Positions 24,554-33,404 of a stretch of 64,000 nucleotides of DNA are shown here, one piece after another. The stretch comes from Sphingomonas sp. G-3-2-10 (GTDB taxonomy: Bacteria > Pseudomonadota > Alphaproteobacteria > Sphingomonadales > Sphingomonadaceae), in contig NZ_JABBFY010000001.1 of NCBI RefSeq assembly GCF_012927115.1, positions 1,488,001 to 1,552,000 of the forward strand, in the 5' to 3' direction. The position numbers and the translations under genes were made by a program. The notes below the pieces were generated by a model. The model did no database searches. It saw nothing but the letters and a program-made list of their open reading frames with translations, and was not told the DNA's origin. Position 1 is the stretch's first letter. Every line of letters starts with the position of its first letter.

Positions 24554-26497
24554 TCAGCGCAACTTGCTGATCGATCCGGCCGTGGGCCGCACCGCATCGC
24601 CATCGCTTCCGCCCGCCGCCTCCGCGCGCCGCCAGCCCTCGAGATCGGCCATGCGGCGCAGGTCGAGCGCCTTGCGGCACGGCGTGGGATCGGAATCGGT
24701 CTCGCACCGCGCGCGCTGGGTTTCCCACAGCCGCTGGCCATCGGCCAGATAGGCGCGGTCATAACCCTGCGCCTGACCGAACAACTCGCCATAGCGTGCC
24801 TCGATCGTGCCCTTGTTGGGCAGGGTGGGCGCTTCCTCGCACGCGCCGCCTTCATTGCATCCCAGCTTCGGCGCGACCGCCGCGAGCGATCCAGGCTGCG
24901 CACGCTGAAGCAGCGCATCCTCGGCAAGGAACCCGGCCGCGCCGTCGCTCGACCGCGTCACCCAGATCCAGTTCTTGCCGTCCGCGCCCGCCCGCGTCCC
25001 CCGGCCCACCACCGAATCATGGAGGTTGAGCCGCTGGATCGCGGGGAAACGGTTCCCCGGCCCGTTGCGCAGCGCCACCGTCAGCGCGCCACCGGTCGGC
25101 AGCACGAGATAGTCGCGCGGCTCGGCAAAGCTCGCCACCTCGGCATCGGGCGTGGTCGAGACGACCGGCACGTCGAGCGGCGGGATCGCGGTATCGGCCG
25201 CCTGCACCACGCCATCGAAGCCGGGCAGCATGGGCCGCCAGTAATCCTGCGTCACCAGCCCCACGCCGAGCAACAGCACGAGCATCATGACGCCGCCCCA
25301 GCCGCTGCTGCGGGTGCGGCGGCGAGGCGACGGCATCGGCGCGGCGAACGGCATGGCGCGCGCCGGGCGGAGGCTCATCGCCATCGCCTGTCCCTGATAC
25401 CGGACCGCCGCCGGACCGCCAGCCGTCGGCGCGCGATATGCCGGGCGCGGCGGCGGCGTACGCTTGACCGCGGGCCGGGCCTTGGCGGCGGCGACGCGCG
25501 CCTCATGCCCGCAGAAACCGCAGCCCGCGCCGAAATGGACATGCTCCTCGGGCTTCGCCGCGCACGGCGTCATCTGCCCCATCAGCACGTCGAGATGATC
25601 GCGCCACTCCTCCGCGCTGGGCCGCGGCCCGCGCCCTTGGAACGCGGTGTCGAACAGCACGCGCGTGTTGCGGCGAAACATGCGGTGGATGCTCGCCGCG
25701 CTGGGGCTCAGCCCGGTCTTGGGGCGCAGCGCATAGGGATAGAGCCCCTCGAGGATGCGGGCCTGAAGATCGGTCGCCTGCGCCGATCCGCCGGCCGATC
25801 CGGCAAAGGGATGGACGCCGTTGTTGAGCAGTTGGAAGATGATCACCGCCAGCGCGAACAGGTCCTGCGCCTCACCCAGTTCCTTCGCCGGCACCTTCCA
25901 GCTTTCGGGCGCGATATATTCGTCGGACAGCACGTCGGCGGCGATGCGCCCCGCCTTGCCTTGGATGCTGAACCCGTCGGTATCGACCACCGCCATCCAG
26001 CTGACCGTGGGATAGAAGCGCAGGTTCGCCGGCTTCATGTCGATCATGTGATGGCCGGCGCGGTGCAGCTCGGCGAAGACCGACGCCAGATTGCGCGCCA
26101 CCAGCACGCGATAGCCGTAATAGTCGGAGAGCTTCTCGATCCGGCGGCTGCTCTTCTGAAGCAGGTTCACCAGGCTGGTCGAGCGGCCGAAATCGATCTC
26201 CGGCATCAGGAAGCCGATAAAGCTGCCCTTCGCATCGAACAGCTTGGCCTCGGGCCATGAGATTTGCGGATAACGTCCGCCCTGATGCTCGGCCGGTGGC
26301 AAGTCGGGCGGCGCGGCGATCATCGCCTCGATCTTGGGCTCGTAACGCTTCGCTTCGGTGGGGTCGTGGTACAGCTTGGCCGCCGATCCGGCCATGCCGT
26401 CGAGCGCATAGACCTTCCCCGCAGCCCCCTCGCCCAGCATCTTGCCCAGTGTGAGCATCCGCTTGCGCGCACCGCGGCCGAGATAGACTTCGCTCAC
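24554..26497 (-). CDS. kinase-zinc finger-TM-SH3b protein of a TerY-type triad
   Basis: The 647-aa protein has a kinase-like domain (residues 15-305): glycine loop LGEGAAGKVY, Lys in AAKLY (K41), a catalytic segment HHMIDMKPAN (D153, K155, N158) and DTDGFS in place of DFG (172-177). A Cys/His cluster follows (C312, H319, H321, C326, C329, H331), then a Pro-rich linker, one membrane helix (about 402-416) and a periplasmic SH3b-like domain (TVALRNGPGNRFPAIQRLN). The GTG start overlaps the PP2C stop (GTGA). Known TerY-P triads pair such zinc-ribbon kinases with VWA and PP2C proteins in stress or metal responses. The substrate is unknown. Confidence 0.82.
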   Translation of the reverse strand: MSEVYLGRGARKRMLTLGKMLGEGAAGKVYALDGMAGSAAKLYHDPTEAKRYEPKIEAMIAAPPDLPPAEHQGGRYPQISWPEAKLFDAKGSFIGFLMPEIDFGRSTSLVNLLQKSSRRIEKLSDYYGYRVLVARNLASVFAELHRAGHHMIDMKPANLRFYPTVSWMAVVDTDGFSIQGKAGRIAADVLSDEYIAPESWKVPAKELGEAQDLFALAVIIFQLLNNGVHPFAGSAGGSAQATDLQARILEGLYPYALRPKTGLSPSAASIHRMFRRNTRVLFDTAFQGRGPRPSAEEWRDHLDVLMGQMTPCAAKPEEHVHFGAGCGFCGHEARVAAAKARPAVKRTPPPRPAYRAPTAGGPAAVRYQGQAMAMSLRPARAMPFAAPMPSPRRRTRSSGWGGVMMLVLLLGVGLVTQDYWRPMLPGFDGVVQAADTAIPPLDVPVVSTTPDAEVASFAEPRDYLVLPTGGALTVALRNGPGNRFPAIQRLNLHDSVVGRGTRAGADGKNWIWVTRSSDGAAGFLAEDALLQRAQPGSLAAVAPKLGCNEGGACEEAPTLPNKGTIEARYGELFGQAQGYDRAYLADGQRLWETQRARCETDSDPTPCRKALDLRRMADLEGWRRAEAAGGSDGDAVRPTAGSISKLR

Positions 26498-27273
26498 CGC
26501 GCCGCCTGCGCCCAGACGAGCGTCTTGTCGTCGTTGGTCTTCTCGCGGACCGCGTCGCTGTCGAGCGTGGCGGTCAGCGCCTTCTCGCCTTCCTCGCGGC
26601 CAGCGCCGGCAAGGAATCGTCCGATCGGCTCGAAGAACGGCATGAATGGCTGCGGGCCGGAGCTATGGTTCTTCAGGCCGACATCGGTGACTCCGTCGGA
26701 CATGACGAAGATCGTGTCGAACCCAGGTTCGATCAACTTGAACCGCAGATTGCGCCGCCAATTACCCTCGGTGAAGAAATAGGTCTCGTAGGAATATTCG
26801 CCGTTGCTGGGTTCGGACATGACCCAGCGGCCCTCATCCGCCGCGACAGCAAGCGCTGCTCCGTCGCCGATATGGAAGAATATCCCACCCTTCCCCGGCA
26901 GCACCACCGCCCCGACCAAGGTCGCATGATAATCGTACAGACCGGCATCGGGCGGCACTTCATTCAGCGCCTGCGCGCGTGCAGCCTCGATGCCGCTGCG
27001 CACCACCCGGCAGCATTTCAGCAGCAGAGCCCGCGACGGCTTGGGCTGGACGCGTCCGATCGCGCGGGCCAGCGCCGTCGTCACGTGCTCGCACACCATC
27101 GCAGCGCCTTCGCCGCCAAATCTCGCGGACCCGGCGCCATCGGAAACCACTGCGATCAGGACGCCTCCCGCCGTTACTTCAAGACGATAGCGGTCCTGAC
27201 ACGCGTCCCCTTTAAACGCATGATAAGCCCCAGTGACCGAGGCGGCAGCGACACGCCAGGCCGCCGGGCTCAT
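26494..27273 (-). CDS. PP2C-family serine/threonine phosphatase of the triad
   Basis: The 259-aa cytoplasmic protein shows the PP2C metal-binding motifs VVSDGAGSA (residues 42-50), HIGDGAALAV, and FVMSDGVTD. PP2C enzymes remove phosphate from Ser/Thr and are expected to oppose the kinase encoded next. The ATG at 27273 overlaps the last base of the VWA gene's stop (TAATG), and its own stop overlaps the kinase start, so all three proteins are made from one coupled message. Confidence 0.88.
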   Translation of the reverse strand: MSPAAWRVAAASVTGAYHAFKGDACQDRYRLEVTAGGVLIAVVSDGAGSARFGGEGAAMVCEHVTTALARAIGRVQPKPSRALLLKCCRVVRSGIEAARAQALNEVPPDAGLYDYHATLVGAVVLPGKGGIFFHIGDGAALAVAADEGRWVMSEPSNGEYSYETYFFTEGNWRRNLRFKLIEPGFDTIFVMSDGVTDVGLKNHSSGPQPFMPFFEPIGRFLAGAGREEGEKALTATLDSDAVREKTNDDKTLVWAQAAR

Positions 27274-27953
27274 TACCCCGCGCGTCCCGGGACCACCGCC
27301 CAGTCCGACGGGGCGGCCATCTGGATATTCTCGCTCGGCGCGGACTTGGATCCGGCCCGCGCGCTGCGGCTGAGCCACAGGAAGAATTCGCGGAACGCCA
27401 GCCCCTTCAGCCCCAGCGGCTGGCGCGGCGAGAAGCGCGCCAGCTTGGCCATGTTCGCATCGCCCACGCCGACGCAGAATACCGAGACGCGGCCCGTTTC
27501 CTCCGCGCGGCGGCATTCGTCGGCGGCGTCTTCCCAGTCGCGGTCGGTCGGCTCGCCATCGGTCAGGACGAACAGCCAGGGGCGGTTATAGGGAATGCCG
27601 TGATCGCGGTAGCGCGCCTTCTCGGTCTCGATCTCGTCGAGCGCGCGGCGGACGCCCGCGCCCAGCGGCGTCGTGCCATTGGCTTCGATCTCCGGCGCTT
27701 CGAACTCGATCGCGTCGACCCAGTCGGTGACGACCTCGACATCGTTGGGCGCACCGACGCGGAGCACGAGGATGCGCACCCGCTGGCGCGCAACGTCATC
27801 GGCCTTCAGGTCGGCTTCGAGCAGCTTCAACCCTTCGTTGAGCGCGCCGATCGCATCGTTCGCCGCCATCGAGGTCGATCCGTCGAGCACAACGACGCAC
27901 GGCAGGCGCTGGCTCGTATTCTCGGCTAGCGCGACGTCCGGAATCAGGTTCAA
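27273..27953 (-). CDS. TerY-like VWA-domain protein
   Basis: The 226-aa protein is a single von Willebrand A domain. The MIDAS metal site is visible as VVLDGSTSM (D24, S26, S28), NGTTPLGAGV and LTDGEPTDRD. The TTG at 27953 is chosen because AAGGGGG lies 5 nt upstream; a GTG at 27968 is an alternative. VWA proteins of the TerY group scaffold metal-dependent complexes with their partner phosphatase and kinase. It heads the triad operon. Confidence 0.85.
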   Translation of the reverse strand: MNLIPDVALAENTSQRLPCVVVLDGSTSMAANDAIGALNEGLKLLEADLKADDVARQRVRILVLRVGAPNDVEVVTDWVDAIEFEAPEIEANGTTPLGAGVRRALDEIETEKARYRDHGIPYNRPWLFVLTDGEPTDRDWEDAADECRRAEETGRVSVFCVGVGDANMAKLARFSPRQPLGLKGLAFREFFLWLSRSARAGSKSAPSENIQMAAPSDWAVVPGRAG

Positions 27954-28076
27954 GCCAACCCCCTTCACTCGAACTCGGGCGCCCCCGCCCAAAACGCACC
28001 GGAATAGCCGCTGCCCCCGCGCGGATCATGAAGCAGATGCGTGAGAGCCGCAAGGCGCACGCACACGTCCCTGCCC

Positions 28077-28960
28077 TCAGGATTGAACCGCGGCTGATTT
28101 GGAATTCGCGGCAGCCCCGATCGAGGAACAGACGATCAGGCCGATCGCCAACCATTGGGTCGTGGTCAGCATCTCGTGCAGGAAGATCATTCCCGCCAGC
28201 GCACCAACCGCCGGCTCGACACTCAACAGGGTACCGAAGGTATTCGCCGGAAGACGGCGCAACGCGACCATCTCGAGGGCATAGGGCAGCGCGCTGGAAA
28301 GCACCCCACGGCCAGACCCAGCGCCAGCACCTCGGGCCGGAGCAGCGCCGCCCCGACATGGGCGACGCCGATGGGCGCGGCGAAGACAGCAGCGATCAGC
28401 ATCCCGGCGGCGGCCGCACCGGAGCCGTGCGCATTGCCGGCCCGCTTGCCCGCAAGGATGTAGATTGCCCAGAACAGGCCCGCCAGCAGCGCCAGCGCGA
28501 TCCCTCGCCAGTCGAGATGATCGGCGCCGCGCCACAGCGGCAGGAGCAGCAGCAGGCCGCCGGCCGCGAGCGCGATCCACACGAAATCGGATTTCCTCCG
28601 CGACGTCAGCACCGCAACGGCGAGCGGTCCGATGAACTCGATCGCTATGGCGACGCCCAGCGGAATATAAGTCAGCGCCTGATAGAAGGCGAAGTTCATT
28701 GCCCCGAGCGCGAGGCCGTACACCAGCAAAGACTGCCATTCGAGGCGCAGGTTCAGCCGCCACGGGCGGAATATCGCCGTCAGGATCGCCGCGCCGATGA
28801 TCAGGCGGATGGCCGCCGCTCCATCCGGACCGACGAGGGGAAACAGCCCCTTGGCCACCGAAGCGCCACAGGCGATCGAAGCGATCGCCGCGAACAGCGC
28901 ACCGATGGCGACGAGATCGAAACGAGTGGAAGCGACCCGCAGCACGGTTGGTGTGTTCAT
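28077..28960 (-). pseudogene. RhtA-type amino-acid exporter (EamA family), frameshifted
   Basis: An EamA/DMT-family exporter is read from the ATG at 28960 ([14 protein letters not shown]..., helices such as [12 protein letters not shown] and [20 protein letters not shown]). The frame breaks near 28304-28307; the remaining family sequence ([20 protein letters not shown]...[15 protein letters not shown]) continues in another frame to a stop at 28077. Adding one C to the run of four C at 28304-28307 would restore a protein of about 294 aa, the expected length for RhtA. It is either an inactivated exporter or a homopolymer sequencing error. The divergent Lrp-type regulator supports an amino-acid export role. 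Confidence 0.8.
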
Positions 28961-29007
28961 GGAATACTCGGACGGGAACTGATGCGGGCGAAGCTACCCC
29001 CTCCTCG

Positions 29008-29052
29008 CGATAAACGCGCTCTATTTTAACGCAGACTCGATAAAATTTATCG
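29008..29052. promoter_or_regulatory. AT-rich palindrome and half-site, probable Lrp-type operator
   Basis: CGATAAA (29038-29044) and TTTATCG (29046-29052) form a perfect dyad around one A, just 15 nt before the regulator's start. Another CGATAAA lies at 29008-29014, 30 bp away. AT-rich repeated dyads between a divergent exporter and an Lrp-family gene are typical operator sites for these regulators. The link is inferred from position. Confidence 0.5.
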
Positions 29053-29067
29053 CGTATTACTACCCTA

Positions 29068-29550
29068 ATGATCAGAAATCGCGATCTGGATTCGTTCGAT
29101 CTCAAACTGCTCGGCCTGATGCAGGCGGACGCCCAGCAGGCGATGGCCGCGCTGGCGGAAGCGGTCGGGCTGTCGGTCCCCGCCTGTTATCGCCGCATCC
29201 GTCGCCTGCGTCAGACCGGCGTGATCCAGCGCGAGGTCGCCATCGTCCGGCCAAAGACACTCGGCTGGCCGCTCTCGATGATCGTGCTGGTCACGCTGGA
29301 ACGCGAACGCGCGCATACGATGGAAGATATGATGGCCGTATTGCGCGCCGAACCGGAGGTGCTGGAGGCGTGGAACGTCACCGGCGACCACGACCTGGCG
29401 GTCCGCATGGTCGCGCGGGACATGGAAAGCTACGACGAGACCGTCAAACGCCTGTTCGTCATCGACGAGCGCGTGCGGAACTTCCAGACGCTCGTCGTCA
29501 TCCGCCAGATCAAGGAGTTGAGCCCCGTGCCGGTCGCGGCGAACGACTAG
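29068..29550 (+). CDS. Lrp/AsnC family transcriptional regulator
   Basis: The 160-aa protein has the N-terminal winged helix ([20 protein letters not shown], then [20 protein letters not shown]) and the C-terminal RAM ligand-binding domain ([20 protein letters not shown]). Such proteins sense amino acids and often control a divergent exporter; here that is the RhtA-like gene on the other strand. An AT-rich palindrome 15 nt upstream of its start is the likely site of autoregulation. Confidence 0.92.
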   Translation: MIRNRDLDSFDLKLLGLMQADAQQAMAALAEAVGLSVPACYRRIRRLRQTGVIQREVAIVRPKTLGWPLSMIVLVTLERERAHTMEDMMAVLRAEPEVLEAWNVTGDHDLAVRMVARDMESYDETVKRLFVIDERVRNFQTLVVIRQIKELSPVPVAAND

Positions 29551-29690
29551 GCGCGCCGGGAGGCTTGAAATGTTGGATGTCAACTGCTTGGCTCAGCGCG
29601 CCCGGAGGTTTGGGACCGCTCCTTGAAATCTCGAAACCCCGGTCTTCCGAACGCGCGATAGTGTCAACTTTGCGTCAACTTTGCGTGACT
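29551..29690. other. 140-bp intergenic gap with a perfect tandem 11-mer
   Basis: This gap separates the Lrp-family gene from the convergent glycosyltransferase. GTCAACTTTGC occurs twice in perfect tandem at 29663-29673 and 29674-29684, followed by GTGAC. On the minus strand the units read GCAAAGTTGAC, containing TTGAC. The repeats lie only 7 bp past the glycosyltransferase stop. No terminator hairpin with a T-run was recognised. Confidence 0.45.
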
Positions 29691-30740
29691 CTAACCGCGC
29701 AGACCTCGCTTCACGGCACGCATCCCGCCGATCACCTGACTGACCGCCAGATCGGTCACGCTGCCATCCTGCATCGAAACGCCCTGCGGCCAGCGCGCAA
29801 CGGCCTGATGCAGCGCGATGCGGCCCGAGCGGACGCCGGCGCGGCAGAGGCGCCACCAGAGGCGGGAGATTTCACGGTCGATCAGCACCGCGGTGCGCCG
29901 GTCGGGCCTGGCGCGCGCCTCGAACGCCACGCGCAGCAGTGCGATGCCTTGGAACAGCCGGGCCAGCGTCTCGCCATCGGGCACCGGCTCGCGCGCCATC
30001 ACATGCTCGATCAGCAGCGGCGTGAAATCGGGCGAATCCTCGCCCAGCCACTCGATATGCCGCTCGCGCAGCAGCTTGCGGGCATGGTCGCGCATCGTGC
30101 CGTTGAAGACGTTCGACGCGCCGCCGTCATGGATACGATAGTGCAGCAGTTCCTCGTCGATCTGGGCGAGGCGGCCGAACTGGCGGATGCGGTAATAGAA
30201 ATCGAAATCCTCGACATAGCGCATCTCGGGCCGCTCGAACGGCGTCAGGCGGCGCGCGGCGTCGGTGCGGAACATCACCGACGACCATGCCATCGGATTC
30301 TGCACCAGCATAAGCCAGTCGATCAGTTCGGGCGTCAGCGGACGCGGCCAGGTGCCGGGGCTGAGTTCCCCGTCTTCGAGGAAGCAGGCGGCGCTGCTGA
30401 CCAGCACGGTCTCCGGATCATTGTCGAGGAACGCGACTTGCTTCGCGAACCGCTCCGGCAGGCAGATATCGTCCTGATCCAGCGCCGCGCAGTAGCGGCC
30501 CCGCGCTTCGGCGAAGGCGATGTTGCGCGCGACCACCGGCCCGCCATTGGTCCCGGCGCGGATCACGCGGATGCGCGGATCGCCGTAGCTCTCGAGCACA
30601 GCGACCGTGTCGTCCTTCGAGCAATCGTCGACGGCGATCAGTTCCCAGTCGGTGAAGCTCTGCGCCAGCAGGCTCGCCAGCGTCTCGGGCAGCAGCGCCG
30701 CGCCGTTATACGCGGCCATGATCACGGAGACCGTCGGCAT
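29691..30740 (-). CDS. GT2-family glycosyltransferase
   Basis: The 349-aa protein starts with the GT-A fold sequence VSVIMAAYNGAALLPETLAS, followed by ELIAVDDCSKDDTV and the metal/nucleotide site ALDQDDICLP (DxDD). It transfers a sugar from a nucleotide donor to an unknown acceptor, probably a surface glycan. The acidic YVEDFDFYYRIRQFG segment is the usual acceptor-side motif. Its ATG overlaps the stop of the upstream fusion gene by one base (TGATG), so the two are translationally coupled and probably act in one pathway. Confidence 0.9.
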   Translation of the reverse strand: MPTVSVIMAAYNGAALLPETLASLLAQSFTDWELIAVDDCSKDDTVAVLESYGDPRIRVIRAGTNGGPVVARNIAFAEARGRYCAALDQDDICLPERFAKQVAFLDNDPETVLVSSAACFLEDGELSPGTWPRPLTPELIDWLMLVQNPMAWSSVMFRTDAARRLTPFERPEMRYVEDFDFYYRIRQFGRLAQIDEELLHYRIHDGGASNVFNGTMRDHARKLLRERHIEWLGEDSPDFTPLLIEHVMAREPVPDGETLARLFQGIALLRVAFEARARPDRRTAVLIDREISRLWWRLCRAGVRSGRIALHQAVARWPQGVSMQDGSVTDLAVSQVIGGMRAVKRGLRG

Positions 30741-33265
30741 CAGGCGACCTTGCGCGCTTCGGTGCGCTCCAGCAGCTGATCGACGATCATCAGGCCGATA
30801 TCGTTCTGCCACAGCCACAGGCCATTGGCCTTGCCGCTGAAGCTGCTCTCGCCGCCCAGTCTGCCATCGGGCACATGCCCCGAAGCGAGGCCGATGCCAT
30901 AGACGCCGGAAATCGGATGCCCTTCGACATCGAGCACGCGACATTGCTGGTCGACCAGCCGGGGACGGCCCGGCGCATCGGCGTTGAGCACGATCCGCTG
31001 GCCATGAACATCGAACAGCGCAAGCGCGCGGGGGCGATAGCCCAGTGCGCCGATCACCACATCGGCATTGGCGATCTCCGCGCGGATCTCGTCCTCGTTC
31101 CCGCCGATCATCCGCAGCGCCAAGCGCGGATCGGGCACACGCCCGCCCACCGCCAGCATACGCAGGATCAGCTCGCGCGCTTCCAGCCGGAACCCGGCAA
31201 GGCGATAGACGAAGCCGCTGACCGGGCAGACATCGTCCGGCCCGAAATCGGTGAAGCCGTCGTCCCACGCCGCTTCGACCGAATGGTAAAATGGCCGCAG
31301 CGGGCGCCGGTGATAGAGTGACAAAGCCCCTGCCCCGAGTTCCAGCGCGGGCGATGCCTTGAGCAGCAGCGCCGCCGCCGCCATCGCACTGGTCGATCCG
31401 CCGATGATCGCGATACGCGGCGCGCGGTTGCCCGCAGTCCGCTCACGCAACCGGTCCACCCCGCCGATGGCGAGGAAATCGTCGCCCAGCATCAGCCGGT
31501 TGCCCGCCAGTTCGCCCAGCGTGCCGCCCGCGACCTGCTCGGCTTCGATATGCTCGCGCGACTGGTAGCCGCCGGTGGCGATGACGATGCTGGCGGTGCG
31601 CATCACACGCTCCTGCCCGGTCGTCAGGTTACGCACCCGCGCCGCCCATGTGCCGTCGGCCTGCCGCCGTGCCTCGGTCACTTCGCTGTGCGTCGCGACA
31701 TAGCCGCCATTCTCGACAACGATCTCGCCCAGCCGTACGCCGGTCGCTTCAAGGAAAGGCGTCGTGCGATGGAGCGGCACGCCGATCGTGCCGCCCTTGT
31801 GCAGCGCGATCTCCTGCCCGCTCAAATGGCTTTCGAGCGCGGCGACATCGCCATGCACATTGCCCTTCACCGCGGTCAGGAAGGTCTCGGCCGTGCTGTC
31901 CGACGTGATCGCATAATTGCCGATCGCGCCGCGCCCGAGCACGGCGTCCCGCTCGACCACCGCCAGACCGCCCTGCGCCAGTTCGGTCAGCCGGTCCTGC
32001 TTGGTCGCCGCGGTCAGCAGCGCGGTGCCCGCCGGCCCGCCGCCAACGATCAGCGCGGAGTGAACGAAGCTGCCGCGACGCTCGCGGCTCACATGATCGC
32101 GGCCCAGGCGTGCACAGGCGTCCATCAGCGCTTCGCAGACCCGGTCGACGTCGCTTTCGGTCATGCTGTCGGTCACCGGCAGCGAGAGGATGCGCGCCGA
32201 CACGTCGTCGCACACCGGCAGCGGCTCGATCACCGCATTGGCGCGGAACCAGGGCTGTTCGCCCAGATGCGGACTGAAATACTGGCCGGTGCCGATGCCC
32301 TGCTCCGCCAGCGCCGCGCAGATGCCCTTGCGGTGCCCGGCGAATTCGCGCGGCAACAGGATCGACTGGCACTGGACCGCCTGACGGCGGCCATGCTGGA
32401 CCTGAAATTCGAACCCGTTCTCGGTCGCGAACCCGGCCAGCCGGTCGCGATAGGTGCGGTCGAGCATCGCGCGGTGATCCGCGACGGCTTCGATCGTCTT
32501 CAATTTCTCCGCCGCCAGCACGCCGAGCACTTCGGGCAGCTTGGCGTTGAAGCCTGGCCCCTCGGCGGAGCGGCCGCCCGCGAACCCGAAATTGGTCATG
32601 CGGCGAAGCTGTTCGATCAGCCCGGTATCGCCCGAATGGATCAGGCCGCCCTCGGCGGTGGCGAACACCTTGGTCGCGTGCATCGAACAGACGATGGCGA
32701 AGGGCGCTCCGGCGCCGAACGCCTTGCCCTCCGCGTCCAGCGCGCCGAGCGATGCTGCCGCATCGACCACCACGCCGGTGCCGTATTTCGTATAGCCGCG
32801 ATAGCGCTCCAGATCGATCGACGCGCCGAAGGTCGCATAGGGCACCACCACCGCGATGCGATCGCCATAGCGGTCGAACGCGGCGGCTTCCGCCGCCTCG
32901 GCCGCGGCCCAGTCGCCTGGATCGACATCGCAGATCAGCGGGGTGAGGCCCGCCCATTCGGCGGCATGAGCCGTGGCGGCAAAGGTAAAGCCCGGCATCA
33001 GCGCGAACATGCCGCGCCCAGCACGCGGCCCGGCGGCATGGCGGATCGCCAGCATCAGCCCCAGCGTGGCGTTGCCCACCGCGAGGCAATCGCCCTGCCC
33101 GCCCAGCATCCCGTCGCGCAGGTCGCGTTCGAACCCGCGCACCACCGGCCCGCCGTTCGAATAGATTCCGCGATCCTCGACCGCGCGCAATTCGTCCTGC
33201 AATTCGCTCAGCCGTGGCGGCTGCGGTGCGATCAGCGGCAGCCGATCCAATGCGTTTCTCCCCAT
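30740..33265 (-). CDS. fusion of a DegT/DnrJ-type aminotransferase and an FAD/NAD(P)-binding oxidoreductase
   Basis: This is one uninterrupted 841-aa reading frame. Residues 1-385 are a DegT/DnrJ/EryC1-type PLP enzyme: SNGGPVVRGFE, an Asp in VVVDAAASLG (D168) and the PLP lysine in SMHATKVF (K199). After a short linker (about 386-402) comes ALIVGGGPAGTALLTAA (dinucleotide site at 407-414), ASIVIATGGYQS, and a second Rossmann motif IAIIGGSTSAMAAA (about 619-630), as in two-dinucleotide flavoprotein monooxygenases. DegT enzymes usually aminate keto-sugars. The coupled GT2 gene suggests a modified sugar. The ATG at 33265 was preferred over a TTG two codons upstream; no good ribosome-binding site is seen. 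Confidence 0.8.
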   Translation of the reverse strand: MGRNALDRLPLIAPQPPRLSELQDELRAVEDRGIYSNGGPVVRGFERDLRDGMLGGQGDCLAVGNATLGLMLAIRHAAGPRAGRGMFALMPGFTFAATAHAAEWAGLTPLICDVDPGDWAAAEAAEAAAFDRYGDRIAVVVPYATFGASIDLERYRGYTKYGTGVVVDAAASLGALDAEGKAFGAGAPFAIVCSMHATKVFATAEGGLIHSGDTGLIEQLRRMTNFGFAGGRSAEGPGFNAKLPEVLGVLAAEKLKTIEAVADHRAMLDRTYRDRLAGFATENGFEFQVQHGRRQAVQCQSILLPREFAGHRKGICAALAEQGIGTGQYFSPHLGEQPWFRANAVIEPLPVCDDVSARILSLPVTDSMTESDVDRVCEALMDACARLGRDHVSRERRGSFVHSALIVGGGPAGTALLTAATKQDRLTELAQGGLAVVERDAVLGRGAIGNYAITSDSTAETFLTAVKGNVHGDVAALESHLSGQEIALHKGGTIGVPLHRTTPFLEATGVRLGEIVVENGGYVATHSEVTEARRQADGTWAARVRNLTTGQERVMRTASIVIATGGYQSREHIEAEQVAGGTLGELAGNRLMLGDDFLAIGGVDRLRERTAGNRAPRIAIIGGSTSAMAAAALLLKASPALELGAGALSLYHRRPLRPFYHSVEAAWDDGFTDFGPDDVCPVSGFVYRLAGFRLEARELILRMLAVGGRVPDPRLALRMIGGNEDEIRAEIANADVVIGALGYRPRALALFDVHGQRIVLNADAPGRPRLVDQQCRVLDVEGHPISGVYGIGLASGHVPDGRLGGESSFSGKANGLWLWQNDIGLMIVDQLLERTEARKVA

Positions 33266-33353
33266 GCGCAAAGTCAGTGGGGCGAGACCCTAGGTAAAGG
33301 GGGCTTAGAAACGGTAAATAACGGCCAAACCGATTTCGGGCGGGCAAAGAAAA

Positions 33354-33385
33354 GGGGTTCCATCCGCCGTGACGAATGGAACCCC
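33354..33385 (-). terminator. intrinsic terminator of the haem lipoprotein gene
   Basis: ATGGAACCCC (33376-33385) and GGGGTTCCAT (33354-33363) form a perfect 10-bp stem with a 12-nt loop. Read on the minus strand the stem is followed by TTTTCTTT. It lies 20 nt past the stop of the gene at 33405. Confidence 0.88.
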
Positions 33386-33404
33386 CTTGCCAGTTACCGC
33401 AGCG

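Noticed and set aside
23204..26260. A 1018-codon plus frame opposite mod and kinase genes
   Set aside because: It crosses several well-supported minus genes and is rich in Arg/His/Gln, as expected from the reverse of biased codons.
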